Source: JADKIH01 sp031417395 (GTDB lineage: Bacteria > Bacteroidota > Bacteroidia > AKYH767-A > 2013-40CM-41-45). From it: DNA of 64,000 nt. Below, one piece after another: positions 18,004 to 25,601 of this stretch. The position numbers were made by a program, and so were the translations under genes. The notes below the pieces were generated by a model. That model was not told the origin of the DNA. It did no database searches and saw nothing but the letters and a program-made list of their open reading frames with translations. Numbering within the stretch: the stretch's first letter is position 1; every line of letters begins with the position of its first letter. The DNA lies in assembly GCA_031417395.1 (NCBI GenBank), contig JANOVM010000029.1, forward strand, positions 60,878-124,877, in the 5' to 3' direction.

Positions 18004-20133
18004 TTATTTAACTATTGAAACTCTGCCCAAATATTCATGCGCCGAGCGCCCTACATCTATTAAATTTATTTTATATACATAGGTATCCATTGGCATATTA
18101 TTTCCGTCCCAAAATCTATTAAAATCGTTGGTTTTAAAAATTTCCTGACCCCATCTGTCAAAAATTATCATAGTAAATTCTTTGACTCCAATTGCCTTTG
18201 CCATGAAAACATCATTCATGCCGTCGTCATTAGGGGAGAAGGCATTGGGAATAAAAAATACAAATTCCGGTCTGATGTATACATCTCCTGTCTTTACATT
18301 TTTACACCCATGCCCGTCTGTTACCTCTAACGAAATATGAAATATCCCTGTATCTCCAAATTGATGAATTAGCTTTCTAATTTGTGATCCGGAACTATCG
18401 CCAAAATTCCAATGCCAAGCAACCGAACCACCTGTTAAATCAGTAAATAATATTTTGGGGTCTTCTATTGAAGCCGAATCCGGATACATTGAAAACTCTA
18501 CTGCAGGTAATGGATTTACGGTAAGTATCGTTTGAATAATACTGTCACATCCTGACCCCGAATAAAAAAAACTCGAATGTGTCGTTGCAGTATTTGAGAT
18601 TGTGCCATCAGGAAAGATGTACGAGTCGCCCTCACATATTTCGGCCATGTAATTAATATTTAAACCTGAATTCACAGTGAGTGTAGTAATAATTATACTA
18701 TCGCACCCGCTTGAATTTAACAATGTATCATAGTAACTCCCCGAAGTGGAATATGAATTTCCATTGATAGAATACGATTGCCCCTGACAAATCGTTTGCG
18801 AATTATTAATAGTAATTGCCGGTCCAACAGCAATATTACTTTGCGCCAATTGAAGCCCGTTTAATATACCTCCGGAGGAACCTAATAATGCACCATATGA
18901 AGAATTTGCACATGCCCCTCCGGCAACATGCGTACCTGATAAACCACCGGAAAATGAGAGAGTAACATTCACCGGAAAAGATGGGCCGCTTGACCAGACT
19001 AAACCGCCGCCGCCACCACCGCCAATTCCAAAACAGGTAGAAAAATTCGAAGATCCGCCTTTCCCTCCATTTACCTGTACATTAAGTGGGAGATTATAAT
19101 TCATAACATCCAACATTATTGTCCCACCGGCTCCTGCTCCTCCCGAACCGTCGTATTGGGCTAAAGCTAAGTTATCAAGACCATTCGACTTAATTGAAAA
19201 ATTATTTCCTACAATAGTATTCGCGCGAATAATAATAATCCCTCCCCCATTGGTTCCTCCCGTACCAACATTATTGTTTTGATGTCCACCGCCGCCGCCG
19301 CCACCTAAAAATATTTTATTCTGCGAACTATTGTAATTTAAAAGATTTCCGCCAAGACCACCCAAGGGTTGTGTTGTGCAGCTAAAATTTTCCTGATCAC
19401 CTCCCTTGCCACCGGCACCAAAATTTGCTCCACCACCTCCACCTGCGTTCGACTGGTTTCCTCCGCCACCTCCATTGGCGAGAGGCCCTCTCCCGCATTC
19501 GTAGGTAATACCATAATTTGATATACCTTCTCCTTTTTGCCCTGCCGTGCCGGAAGCGATTGTATTAAAATAGTCTAAGAACGAACAACCTGACCAAAAT
19601 GATACAGATGCACTACCTCCTCTAAATCCTAATCCGGAAACATCTATATTGGCATTTAAGGTGAGGGTGCCTGATGTCAGAAAAACAAGAACTCCTCCCG
19701 TATTTCCATTCCATGGTGCAACTAGGAGAGTTCCTGAAACGTTAACAGAATTATAGTATGGCACTCTAATCATCTGCACCAATCCGGATGGATCGTATGA
19801 GTTAAGCAATACATTCTTCAGGAAAACATTATTTCCATTAAATGATTTAATAATATTAAATTCATAATTACCTGATTCATTATAATTGATGATGGAGCCA
19901 AAGGATGTGTTATTGCTTATTGTATCTGTAACGGCTCCTTTCATCTGAATAATAAGAATGGTATCTCCAATAGTATACCCGGCTATAGAAGCTACCGTCA
20001 TGCTGTTGCAGTTTCCAAATGCTGTGACTTTTGTGTAAACATTAATAACACCTGAAATGTTCTGCCCAGAAGATCTTAACAATGAAGCTAAAAAAATTAG
20101 AAATAATAAAGAAATGAATATTTTATTTTTCAT
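18004..20133 (-). CDS. Glycine-rich surface protein with type B (CHU_C) C-terminus
   Basis: The 709-residue protein has a signal peptide (about residues 1-24) and a glycine-rich solenoid-like region (about 90-430) closely related to the one at 10373-12247, including GDTILIIQMKGAV and YNESGNYEF. Two short tandem domains (QTICQGQSYSINGNSYSTSG and AEICEGDSYIFPDG, each ending GCDSII...LTVN) follow, then a PKD domain (AWHWNFGDSSGSQ). The last roughly 85 residues are the gliding-motility-associated C-terminal domain used as a type B T9SS signal (IPNAFSPNDDGMNDVF ... FDRWGQEIF ... DGNNMPMDTYVYKI). It is likely cell-surface or released. Confidence 0.9.
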   Translation of the reverse strand: MKNKIFISLLFLIFLASLLRSSGQNISGVINVYTKVTAFGNCNSMTVASIAGYTIGDTILIIQMKGAVTDTISNNTSFGSIINYNESGNYEFNIIKSFNGNNVFLKNVLLNSYDPSGLVQMIRVPYYNSVNVSGTLLVAPWNGNTGGVLVFLTSGTLTLNANIDVSGLGFRGGSASVSFWSGCSFLDYFNTIASGTAGQKGEGISNYGITYECGRGPLANGGGGGNQSNAGGGGGANFGAGGKGGDQENFSCTTQPLGGLGGNLLNYNSSQNKIFLGGGGGGGHQNNNVGTGGTNGGGIIIIRANTIVGNNFSIKSNGLDNLALAQYDGSGGAGAGGTIMLDVMNYNLPLNVQVNGGKGGSSNFSTCFGIGGGGGGGLVWSSGPSFPVNVTLSFSGGLSGTHVAGGACANSSYGALLGSSGGILNGLQLAQSNIAVGPAITINNSQTICQGQSYSINGNSYSTSGSYYDTLLNSSGCDSIIITTLTVNSGLNINYMAEICEGDSYIFPDGTISNTATTHSSFFYSGSGCDSIIQTILTVNPLPAVEFSMYPDSASIEDPKILFTDLTGGSVAWHWNFGDSSGSQIRKLIHQFGDTGIFHISLEVTDGHGCKNVKTGDVYIRPEFVFFIPNAFSPNDDGMNDVFMAKAIGVKEFTMIIFDRWGQEIFKTNDFNRFWDGNNMPMDTYVYKINLIDVGRSAHEYLGRVSIVK

Positions 20134-20349
20134 CTTTAAAATTCAAATATACAATATTTTTAGAGTTTTTTTAAAATAATATTGACGCATCTGAAATTTT
20201 TGATGTTTCAAATTCTCATACAAAAGTTAAATGTTGCACAAGGCGTTATTAATATTATGAGGTAAAGTATTTACATTTATTCAAAATGTTTTGCCAATTA
20301 AGAATTTCATTCAAAAATTGAATTATATTTACTCCAAATAAACACTCCC

Positions 20350-23337
20350 ATGAAAACTAAATCTACCCTATTTATTCTGCTTTTTTCACTTGCATTAATT
20401 AATGCTTCAGCTCAACTTTCCGGAAACTATACAATCGGCGGTCTAACGCCTGACTATGCTACAATACCTGATGCAGTATCTGCTCTGCAAACCCAGGGTG
20501 TAAGCGGTCCGGTAGTGTTAAATATCCGTCCGGGAACATACCCGGGAAAAGTCGATATTGCTGCAGTTTCCGGCGTATCAGCAACAAATACAATCACTTT
20601 TCAGTCGGAAAATGGCGATAGTACCGGTGTCATTATTACGGATAGTTCAAGCTCTTCCACGGCAAATTATACATTTCATGTTTTGGGGACAGACTACCTA
20701 ATAGTTAAAAAGGTTACAATTACAAGGACGGGGACAAATGCTAATTCATGTGTAATTTCAATTGGGGCAGATTCGCGTTACCTGCAGATTTTGAATTGTA
20801 TTATTGAATCAAACATTGCCTCAGGAACGAATTTATCCAGCGCACAGGTATATTTTCCTTTGGGCACAGCCAATGATTCATCCGTCATTTTTTCAAACAA
20901 TATTTTCAGAGGGGGTTCTTATGGAATATATATTCAAGGACAGTTCTCAACACCTATGCCACTAACTCAAATAAAAAATAACCGGTTTATAAGCCAGTCT
21001 TCACGCGCTATACAGCTTACGTTTCTCCTTTCTCCGGTAATAAGCGGAAATACAATATCTCCAACTACCACCAGTACTACATTCAGAGGGATAATTTTAC
21101 GAAAGGTTAACGGCGATTATAAAATAACTGAAAACCGGATTACAGGTTCATATGGTAACCCTATTCATTTGGATACTTGCAATGGAAATCCCGGCAGTGC
21201 TGCATTAGTTGCGAATAATTTTATTCAAACTATAGGCACGGGCGCCGTCAGAGGTATCAATGTTAACTTTTGTGCTTACCTAAATGTCTATCATAACTCC
21301 GTTAATATAAATACCAACAGCACCACGGGCGCATCATTTTATATTGCCGATAATGGGCTTAGCACCAATATAAATGTAAAGAATAATATTTTTGTAAACT
21401 CAGGAGGCGGAATTGCCATGAGAGCCGGTACCGGCGGTTTATCCTGTTTTGCTTCGTGCGATTATAACGATCTATGGGTAGCAGCCAATTCTATCAACCT
21501 GGTTTTATTAGACACCTCCTCGTATACAAACTTAGCAGGCTGGCAAGCTGCTTCTTCGTTAGATGCAAATTCCGTTTCTTTTAATCCTTTGTTTCTGACT
21601 GCAACGGATCTTCATTTAAATTCTACCAGTGTTAATAATCTGGCTACTTTCCTCACGGAAGTGCCAACAGATATTGATGGTGAAACAAGAAGTATAACCA
21701 CTCCTGATATTGGAGCCGATGAGTTTACTCCACTGAGCGATAATATAGGATTGCTAAAAACATTCCTGCCGTATGCCGGAGTTTGCGGCGACAGCAGTAC
21801 TTCTGTAGCAGTAATAATTAAGAATTTTGGCACAGGGACACAAACCGGTTTTTCTGTAACTGCTGATATTACGGGTTCTGTAACACAAAATTTGACAGAT
21901 ACTTATTCCGGTTCTTTGGTCACTAATCAAATTGACACACTTATTTTCACAACATTAATTAATACTATCGGTGGTGGAAATTTTTCAATTACCGCTTACT
22001 CGCAATTGGCAGGTGATCAAAGTTTGATAAACGATACAATTACCGGTTCTTTTATGTTGTATGGAAAACCCAATGCTCCGGCCGTTAGTTCGCCACAGCA
22101 GCAATGCAGTAATAATTTACAGGTAAGCGCAATTGCTGATGTTGGTGATGTTCTGCTTTGGTACGATCAGCCGGCCGGGGGTAATCTCCTTCATGTGGGT
22201 GATGTTCTAAGTGCTGCCGTTACAACTGATACTGTATTTTATGTTGAGTCAAAAAAAGCAAGTCCCACTTCAGGATGTCTGCGAATAACTGAAGTCCAAC
22301 TCCGCACTACAAATTTTATTGAGATTCAGAACTTGTCTGCAACAACGCAAGATTACGCGGGCTGGGTTGTAGCAGCCAGCGGTAATAATTCAAATATCAA
22401 TTCTGTAAATAGCACATATTGGAATTTAGGCATTATGGGTCCCGGTGAAGTACAATACAAAACCGATAACTCCACTGACAATTATTGGGGTAATAATTTA
22501 TTACTCTCAACGACAGGACGAAGCTGGGTTATGATTCTTGATCCCAATGGTGTAATAGCAGATTTCGTTTCTATAAATTATCCTGCTGATTCTTTACTGT
22601 CGCTTAATGCAACTATTGCCGGTCACCCGGTAACAGTAGGAAGCGAATGGCGGGGTAATGGAATTAGTTCTTGCCCTACTACTACCGACGACAATCAAAG
22701 AATTGGCACCTATGATAATAATGATGTTTCAGACTGGACTTGTTCAGCAGAATCTAAAGGCGTTGCTAATGCTAGTCTTGACACCGTATTTATAGAGTGT
22801 GGTATTGTAGATTGTCCAAGCGAAAGATTGCCAATTGTGATTAATATATTACAGTCGTTTACTGTGAATCTTGGTCCCGATACATTTGTTTCAACACCCT
22901 TTTCCATTACGCTTGATGCAGGTCCGGGCATACCATATTACTTCTGGTCGACAGGCGAAACAACACAGACAATTACGGTAGATACTGTAGGTACTTTTTG
23001 GATATCAGTAGTGGATACATCGGGTATGTGTTCTTCCGGCGATACAATTGTTATTTCGCTAAACGTAGGCATTGGAAATGACCCAGGCGATAAAGACTTC
23101 ATGATTTACCCTAATCCTGCAACAGACAAAGTAACTATAGCTGCTGATGAATCCCTGCTTCAATCTGCCACTATTCGTATCACTGACCTGGAAGGTCGTT
23201 TAATCCATACTAAAGAGATTATCAGAAATCGCAAAAATATTGTTCTTGACCTGACCGATTTTAATAAAGGAATTTACATCGTTCGATTAACCTCCGGAAA
23301 GCACGATTACATTAAGCGTTTCACAGTGATTCGGTAA
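20350..23337 (+). CDS. Beta-helix T9SS type A cargo protein with lamin-tail domain
   Basis: This 995-residue protein begins with a signal peptide (ending SAQ). A parallel beta-helix follows (about residues 25-440: DYATIPDAVSALQTQGVSGP, then repeated NNxF/NxF turns), of the pectin-lyase-like kind. Next are a strand-rich CARDB-like region (about 465-580), an Ig-like CHU_C-associated domain (PVSSPQQQCSNN-type, 580-640), a lamin-tail domain (LRITEVQLRTTNFIEIQNLS, about 645-780) and a type A sorting domain (MIYPNPATDKVTIAADESLL ... GIYIVRLTSGKHDYIKRF). It is probably a surface-attached carbohydrate-binding or adhesive protein. A strong terminator follows at 23369. Confidence 0.88.
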   Translation: MKTKSTLFILLFSLALINASAQLSGNYTIGGLTPDYATIPDAVSALQTQGVSGPVVLNIRPGTYPGKVDIAAVSGVSATNTITFQSENGDSTGVIITDSSSSSTANYTFHVLGTDYLIVKKVTITRTGTNANSCVISIGADSRYLQILNCIIESNIASGTNLSSAQVYFPLGTANDSSVIFSNNIFRGGSYGIYIQGQFSTPMPLTQIKNNRFISQSSRAIQLTFLLSPVISGNTISPTTTSTTFRGIILRKVNGDYKITENRITGSYGNPIHLDTCNGNPGSAALVANNFIQTIGTGAVRGINVNFCAYLNVYHNSVNINTNSTTGASFYIADNGLSTNINVKNNIFVNSGGGIAMRAGTGGLSCFASCDYNDLWVAANSINLVLLDTSSYTNLAGWQAASSLDANSVSFNPLFLTATDLHLNSTSVNNLATFLTEVPTDIDGETRSITTPDIGADEFTPLSDNIGLLKTFLPYAGVCGDSSTSVAVIIKNFGTGTQTGFSVTADITGSVTQNLTDTYSGSLVTNQIDTLIFTTLINTIGGGNFSITAYSQLAGDQSLINDTITGSFMLYGKPNAPAVSSPQQQCSNNLQVSAIADVGDVLLWYDQPAGGNLLHVGDVLSAAVTTDTVFYVESKKASPTSGCLRITEVQLRTTNFIEIQNLSATTQDYAGWVVAASGNNSNINSVNSTYWNLGIMGPGEVQYKTDNSTDNYWGNNLLLSTTGRSWVMILDPNGVIADFVSINYPADSLLSLNATIAGHPVTVGSEWRGNGISSCPTTTDDNQRIGTYDNNDVSDWTCSAESKGVANASLDTVFIECGIVDCPSERLPIVINILQSFTVNLGPDTFVSTPFSITLDAGPGIPYYFWSTGETTQTITVDTVGTFWISVVDTSGMCSSGDTIVISLNVGIGNDPGDKDFMIYPNPATDKVTIAADESLLQSATIRITDLEGRLIHTKEIIRNRKNIVLDLTDFNKGIYIVRLTSGKHDYIKRFTVIR

Positions 23338-23368
23338 GCTTGTTATAAAAAATCGATGTAATAAATTT

Positions 23369-23418
23369 AATTCATGCCGCACAGAGGAAAAAAATTCGTC
23401 TTTGCGGCATGAATTTTT
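23369..23418 (+). terminator. Rho-independent terminator
   Basis: A 13-bp perfect inverted repeat, AATTCATGCCGCA (23369-23381) and its complement (23403-23415), runs into a T run. It lies 31 bp after the stop of the beta-helix gene. Confidence 0.85.
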
Positions 23419-23475
23419 CGATGAATACCACACATATGCCTTCTATAATTATGCTTCATACCCGTTGCATTTACC

Positions 23476-23523
23476 CAAATCCCTTTGTGCCCTTTGCGAA
23501 AACCTTTGCTCCCTTTGCGGTTA
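23476..23523. repeat. CTTTGCG-type interspersed repeat
   Basis: Repeated CTTTGTGCC / CCTTTGCG / CCTTTGCTCC / CCTTTGCGG units lie in tandem here. This matches a low-complexity element I have seen between genes in many Bacteroidota genomes. No function is known. Confidence 0.5.
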
Positions 23524-23636
23524 AAAAAAACAGTTAAAATTTTTTTGAAGTAACTAGTTTATTCTTGGCCAGATTAAAATGGCAATAGCATTAAAAAGCC
23601 AAAAAATAGCTTGAATTATAGCTATCCCGCCATTCC

Positions 23637-23725
23637 ATTTGCTCATTAATTCTTACCAATCACTTAGAATTTAAGTTTGTTTACTCATTCCCGCTTTTAC
23701 TAAGTCTTAAGTGTGCATATTTTTG
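23637..23725 (+). promoter_or_regulatory. Promoter and upstream element of array gene 1
   Basis: The -7 box is TATTTTTG (23718-23725), a full match to the Bacteroidota TAnnTTTG. The -33 box TTTT is at 23695-23698, 19 bp away. Upstream, ATTTGCTCA (23637) and the degenerate GTTTACTCA (23679) are 42 bp apart, as in the other two copies; the middle site is degraded to TCACT. Confidence 0.75.
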
Positions 23726-23792
23726 AGTCACTAAATAACAATTAATAAAACCAACAACCGAAGGTAAAAGAGGTTACAAAAAACTAAAAAAA

Positions 23793-24026
23793 ATGAAAGA
23801 TCAAAAAAAATCAATCGAAAATCTAAAAGGTCAAGAAGTAGATGGCCAAAACGTTAAAGGCGGATTCGTTATAACCAGCGAAAGCAATGGTACCGGTTAT
23901 TACACTGCAGATTCTCCGGATGACAAGAATGCAGCATTGAATGATGCAAAAATGAAGCACTACAAGTATGCTGTTATTACAAACAGAACTACCGGTGTAA
24001 GTAAAACATTCACTATTGCTTATTAA
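23793..24026 (+). CDS. Double-glycine-leader small protein, array copy 1
   Basis: The 77-residue protein has a charged leader (MKDQKKSIENLKGQEVDGQN) ending VKGG at residues 21-24, the pattern of double-glycine leaders cleaved by C39 peptidase transporters. The 53-residue core has no cysteine and reads like a small beta-alpha-beta-beta domain: a strand (FVITSESNGTGYYTAD), a helix (DDKNAALNDAKMKHYK), then strands YAVITNRT and KTFTIAY. It resembles Bacteroidota RiPP-precursor-like proteins, but no maturation enzyme or transporter is in the window. It has its own promoter and terminator, an AT-rich leader of about 60 nt, and a near-identical second copy at 24529. Function unknown. Confidence 0.85.
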   Translation: MKDQKKSIENLKGQEVDGQNVKGGFVITSESNGTGYYTADSPDDKNAALNDAKMKHYKYAVITNRTTGVSKTFTIAY

Positions 24027-24103
24027 TTCCTCAACCCTATTTAGAAGAAAATTATTTAATAATAATTTTACTGGCATAGGAAAAAAATTCGGTACACAAA
24101 GCA

Positions 24104-24136
24104 GGGTTGGTCATTTGAACCAACCCTCTTTTTTTT
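24104..24136 (+). terminator. Terminator of array gene 1
   Basis: The stem GGGTTGGT (24104-24111) pairs with ACCAACCC (24119-24126) around a 7-nt loop (CATTTGA), followed by an 8-T run. The same hairpin recurs after copy 2. Confidence 0.9.
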
Positions 24137-24372
24137 GTGTTCCATGTTAAGAGTACAATTGTTTCCTTAAATATTCTGTTTTGTATTTTTTTCATTCAGG
24201 CCGCTGGTGCTATGAATTCATGGTCATCAGCCTGGCGAATTATTGCACTCCTTTTAGGAAGAAATCATTATTAAAATCATTACTTGGAACGTTATACTAA
24301 AGACGAAATTTATGGCTTACCATAGAATAAAAAAGCCCAAATTTGATTGAATTAAGCTTGTTTCAATTTTCC

Positions 24373-24461
24373 ATTTGCTCAAAATATCATACCAATTGCT
24401 ATCAGTTTCGTACTATTTGCTCATTTCTGCTTTTATGGAGAGTTATGTGTACTTATTTTTG
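24373..24461 (+). promoter_or_regulatory. Promoter and phased TTGCT sites of array gene 2
   Basis: TATTTTTG at 24454-24461 is the -7 box, with TTTT at 24431-24434 as -33 (19-bp spacer). Upstream TTGCT cores begin at 24375, 24396 and 24417, exactly 21 bp apart, the first and last inside ATTTGCTCA. This is two helical turns per step, so all three lie on one face of the DNA. Confidence 0.8.
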
Positions 24462-24528
24462 AGTCACTAAATAATTATTAAAAACACCAACAACCAAAGG
24501 TATAAGAGGTTATAAAAAACTAAAAAAA

Positions 24529-24762
24529 ATGAACGATCAAAAAAAATCAATCGAAAATCTAAAAGGTCAAGAAGTAGATGGCCAAAACATTAAAGGCGGA
24601 TTCGTTATGACCGGCGAAAGTAATGGTACCGGTTATTACACTGCAGATTCTCCTGATGACAAGAATGCAGCATTGAATGATGCAAAAATGAAACACTACA
24701 AGTATGCTGTTATTACAAACAGAACTACCGGTGTAAGTAAAACATTCACTATTGCATATTAA
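24529..24762 (+). CDS. Double-glycine-leader small protein, array copy 2
   Basis: The 77-residue paralogue of copy 1 differs at four positions only (residues 2, 21, 27 and 29), all in or next to the leader; the last 48 residues are identical. The leader again ends in a GG (IKGG, 21-24). The upstream region and terminator hairpin are also duplicated, so the unit of duplication is the complete transcription unit of about 740 bp. Such recent duplication with kept expression signals suggests a dosage effect. Function unknown; the RiPP or bacteriocin-like reading rests on the leader alone. Confidence 0.85.
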   Translation: MNDQKKSIENLKGQEVDGQNIKGGFVMTGESNGTGYYTADSPDDKNAALNDAKMKHYKYAVITNRTTGVSKTFTIAY

Positions 24763-24840
24763 TTCCTGAGCCCTATTAGCAATTAAATCATTCAATAATA
24801 ATTATTGCGGCATAGGGTAAAACAAATCCGAAACAAAAAA

Positions 24841-24873
24841 GAGGGTTGGTCATTTAAACCAACCCTCTTTTTT
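24841..24873 (+). terminator. Terminator of array gene 2
   Basis: A 10-bp stem, GAGGGTTGGT (24841-24850) with its complement (24858-24867), has a 7-nt loop and a T run. Confidence 0.9.
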
Positions 24874-24923
24874 ATTTGATAAAGAACCCAAAATTGATTA
24901 AATTAAGCTTGATTTAATTTTCC

Positions 24924-25012
24924 ATTTGCTCAATAAACCATACCGGTTGCTAGTATTTTAGGGCTATTTGCTCATTTCTGCTTTTATTTAGGGTAATGTG
25001 TGCTTATTTTTG
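24924..25012 (+). promoter_or_regulatory. Promoter and phased TTGCT sites of array gene 3
   Basis: TATTTTTG is at 25005-25012 and TTTT at 24982-24985 (19-bp spacer). TTGCT cores begin at 24926, 24947 and 24968, again spaced 21 bp. The arrangement is the same as for copy 2 although the downstream protein has diverged. Confidence 0.8.
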
Positions 25013-25079
25013 AGTCACTAATTAATTAATAAAAAAACCAAGAACCAAAGGTTTAAGAGGTTACAAAAAACTAAATAAA

Positions 25080-25316
25080 ATGAAAAATCCATCGAAAAAA
25101 TCACTCGAAAATTTCAAGGACCATGAAGTTGATGGTCAAAACGTAAAGGGAGGTTTCTCTTTAATCCGCACTGATAACAACGTTGCACACTACCATGTTG
25201 TTGATTTTGCAAAAGCTAAGCAAAATGCACTTGATCACGCACAAGCTCATGGTTTTACTCAGGTAAATCTTATCGATAAAACCAGCGGCAAAACAACTAC
25301 ACACAGATTTGATTAA
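25080..25316 (+). CDS. Double-glycine-leader small protein, diverged array copy 3
   Basis: The 78-residue third paralogue keeps the leader (KKSLENFKDHEVDGQNVKGG) but has a largely different core. The core is the same length as in copies 1 and 2 (53 residues) and aligns without gaps: strand (FSLIRTDNNVAHYHVVD), helix (AKQNALDHAQAHGF), strands (VNLIDKTSG, TTTHRFD). The core is histidine-rich and has no cysteine. Conserved leader with variable core is the usual pattern in double-glycine peptide families. It has its own matching promoter and a GC-rich terminator. No maturation genes are adjacent. Confidence 0.83.
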   Translation: MKNPSKKSLENFKDHEVDGQNVKGGFSLIRTDNNVAHYHVVDFAKAKQNALDHAQAHGFTQVNLIDKTSGKTTTHRFD

Positions 25317-25390
25317 TTAATAACTCCACGTTGCGGGTAAAAATCGTTAAAGCTTTTAATCTGGCTGTGGAGTAATGAAGTTCTTTCCTA

Positions 25391-25425
25391 GCGGAGTTGG
25401 TCTTATTGACCAACTCCGCTTTTTT
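25391..25425 (+). terminator. Terminator of array gene 3
   Basis: A 12-bp perfect stem, GCGGAGTTGGTC (25391-25402) with GACCAACTCCGC (25408-25419), has loop TTATT and is followed by a T run. Confidence 0.92.
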
Positions 25426-25601
25426 ATTTTAGATTAACATATGTATGAAAGAATAAAAAAAGTGAAGCATTACATTGGTAGTTGTGTTATGATTCTGTAA
25501 AATATAAAAGGGGGAGTTCATATACACACTTTTAAATTATCAAATTAGGATAGTTTTTGTTTAACTTTGATTATATTTCCATATTAAACAATTTAGTTAT
25601 A

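Noticed and set aside
24212..24274. 20-codon frame (MNSWSSAWRIIALLLGRNHY) between array genes 1 and 2
   Set aside because: Too short, no ribosome-binding context and no counterpart between genes 2 and 3.
23476..25425. CRISPR array
   Set aside because: The repeats here are duplicated genes and promoters and low-complexity units, not short direct repeats with unique spacers of constant length.
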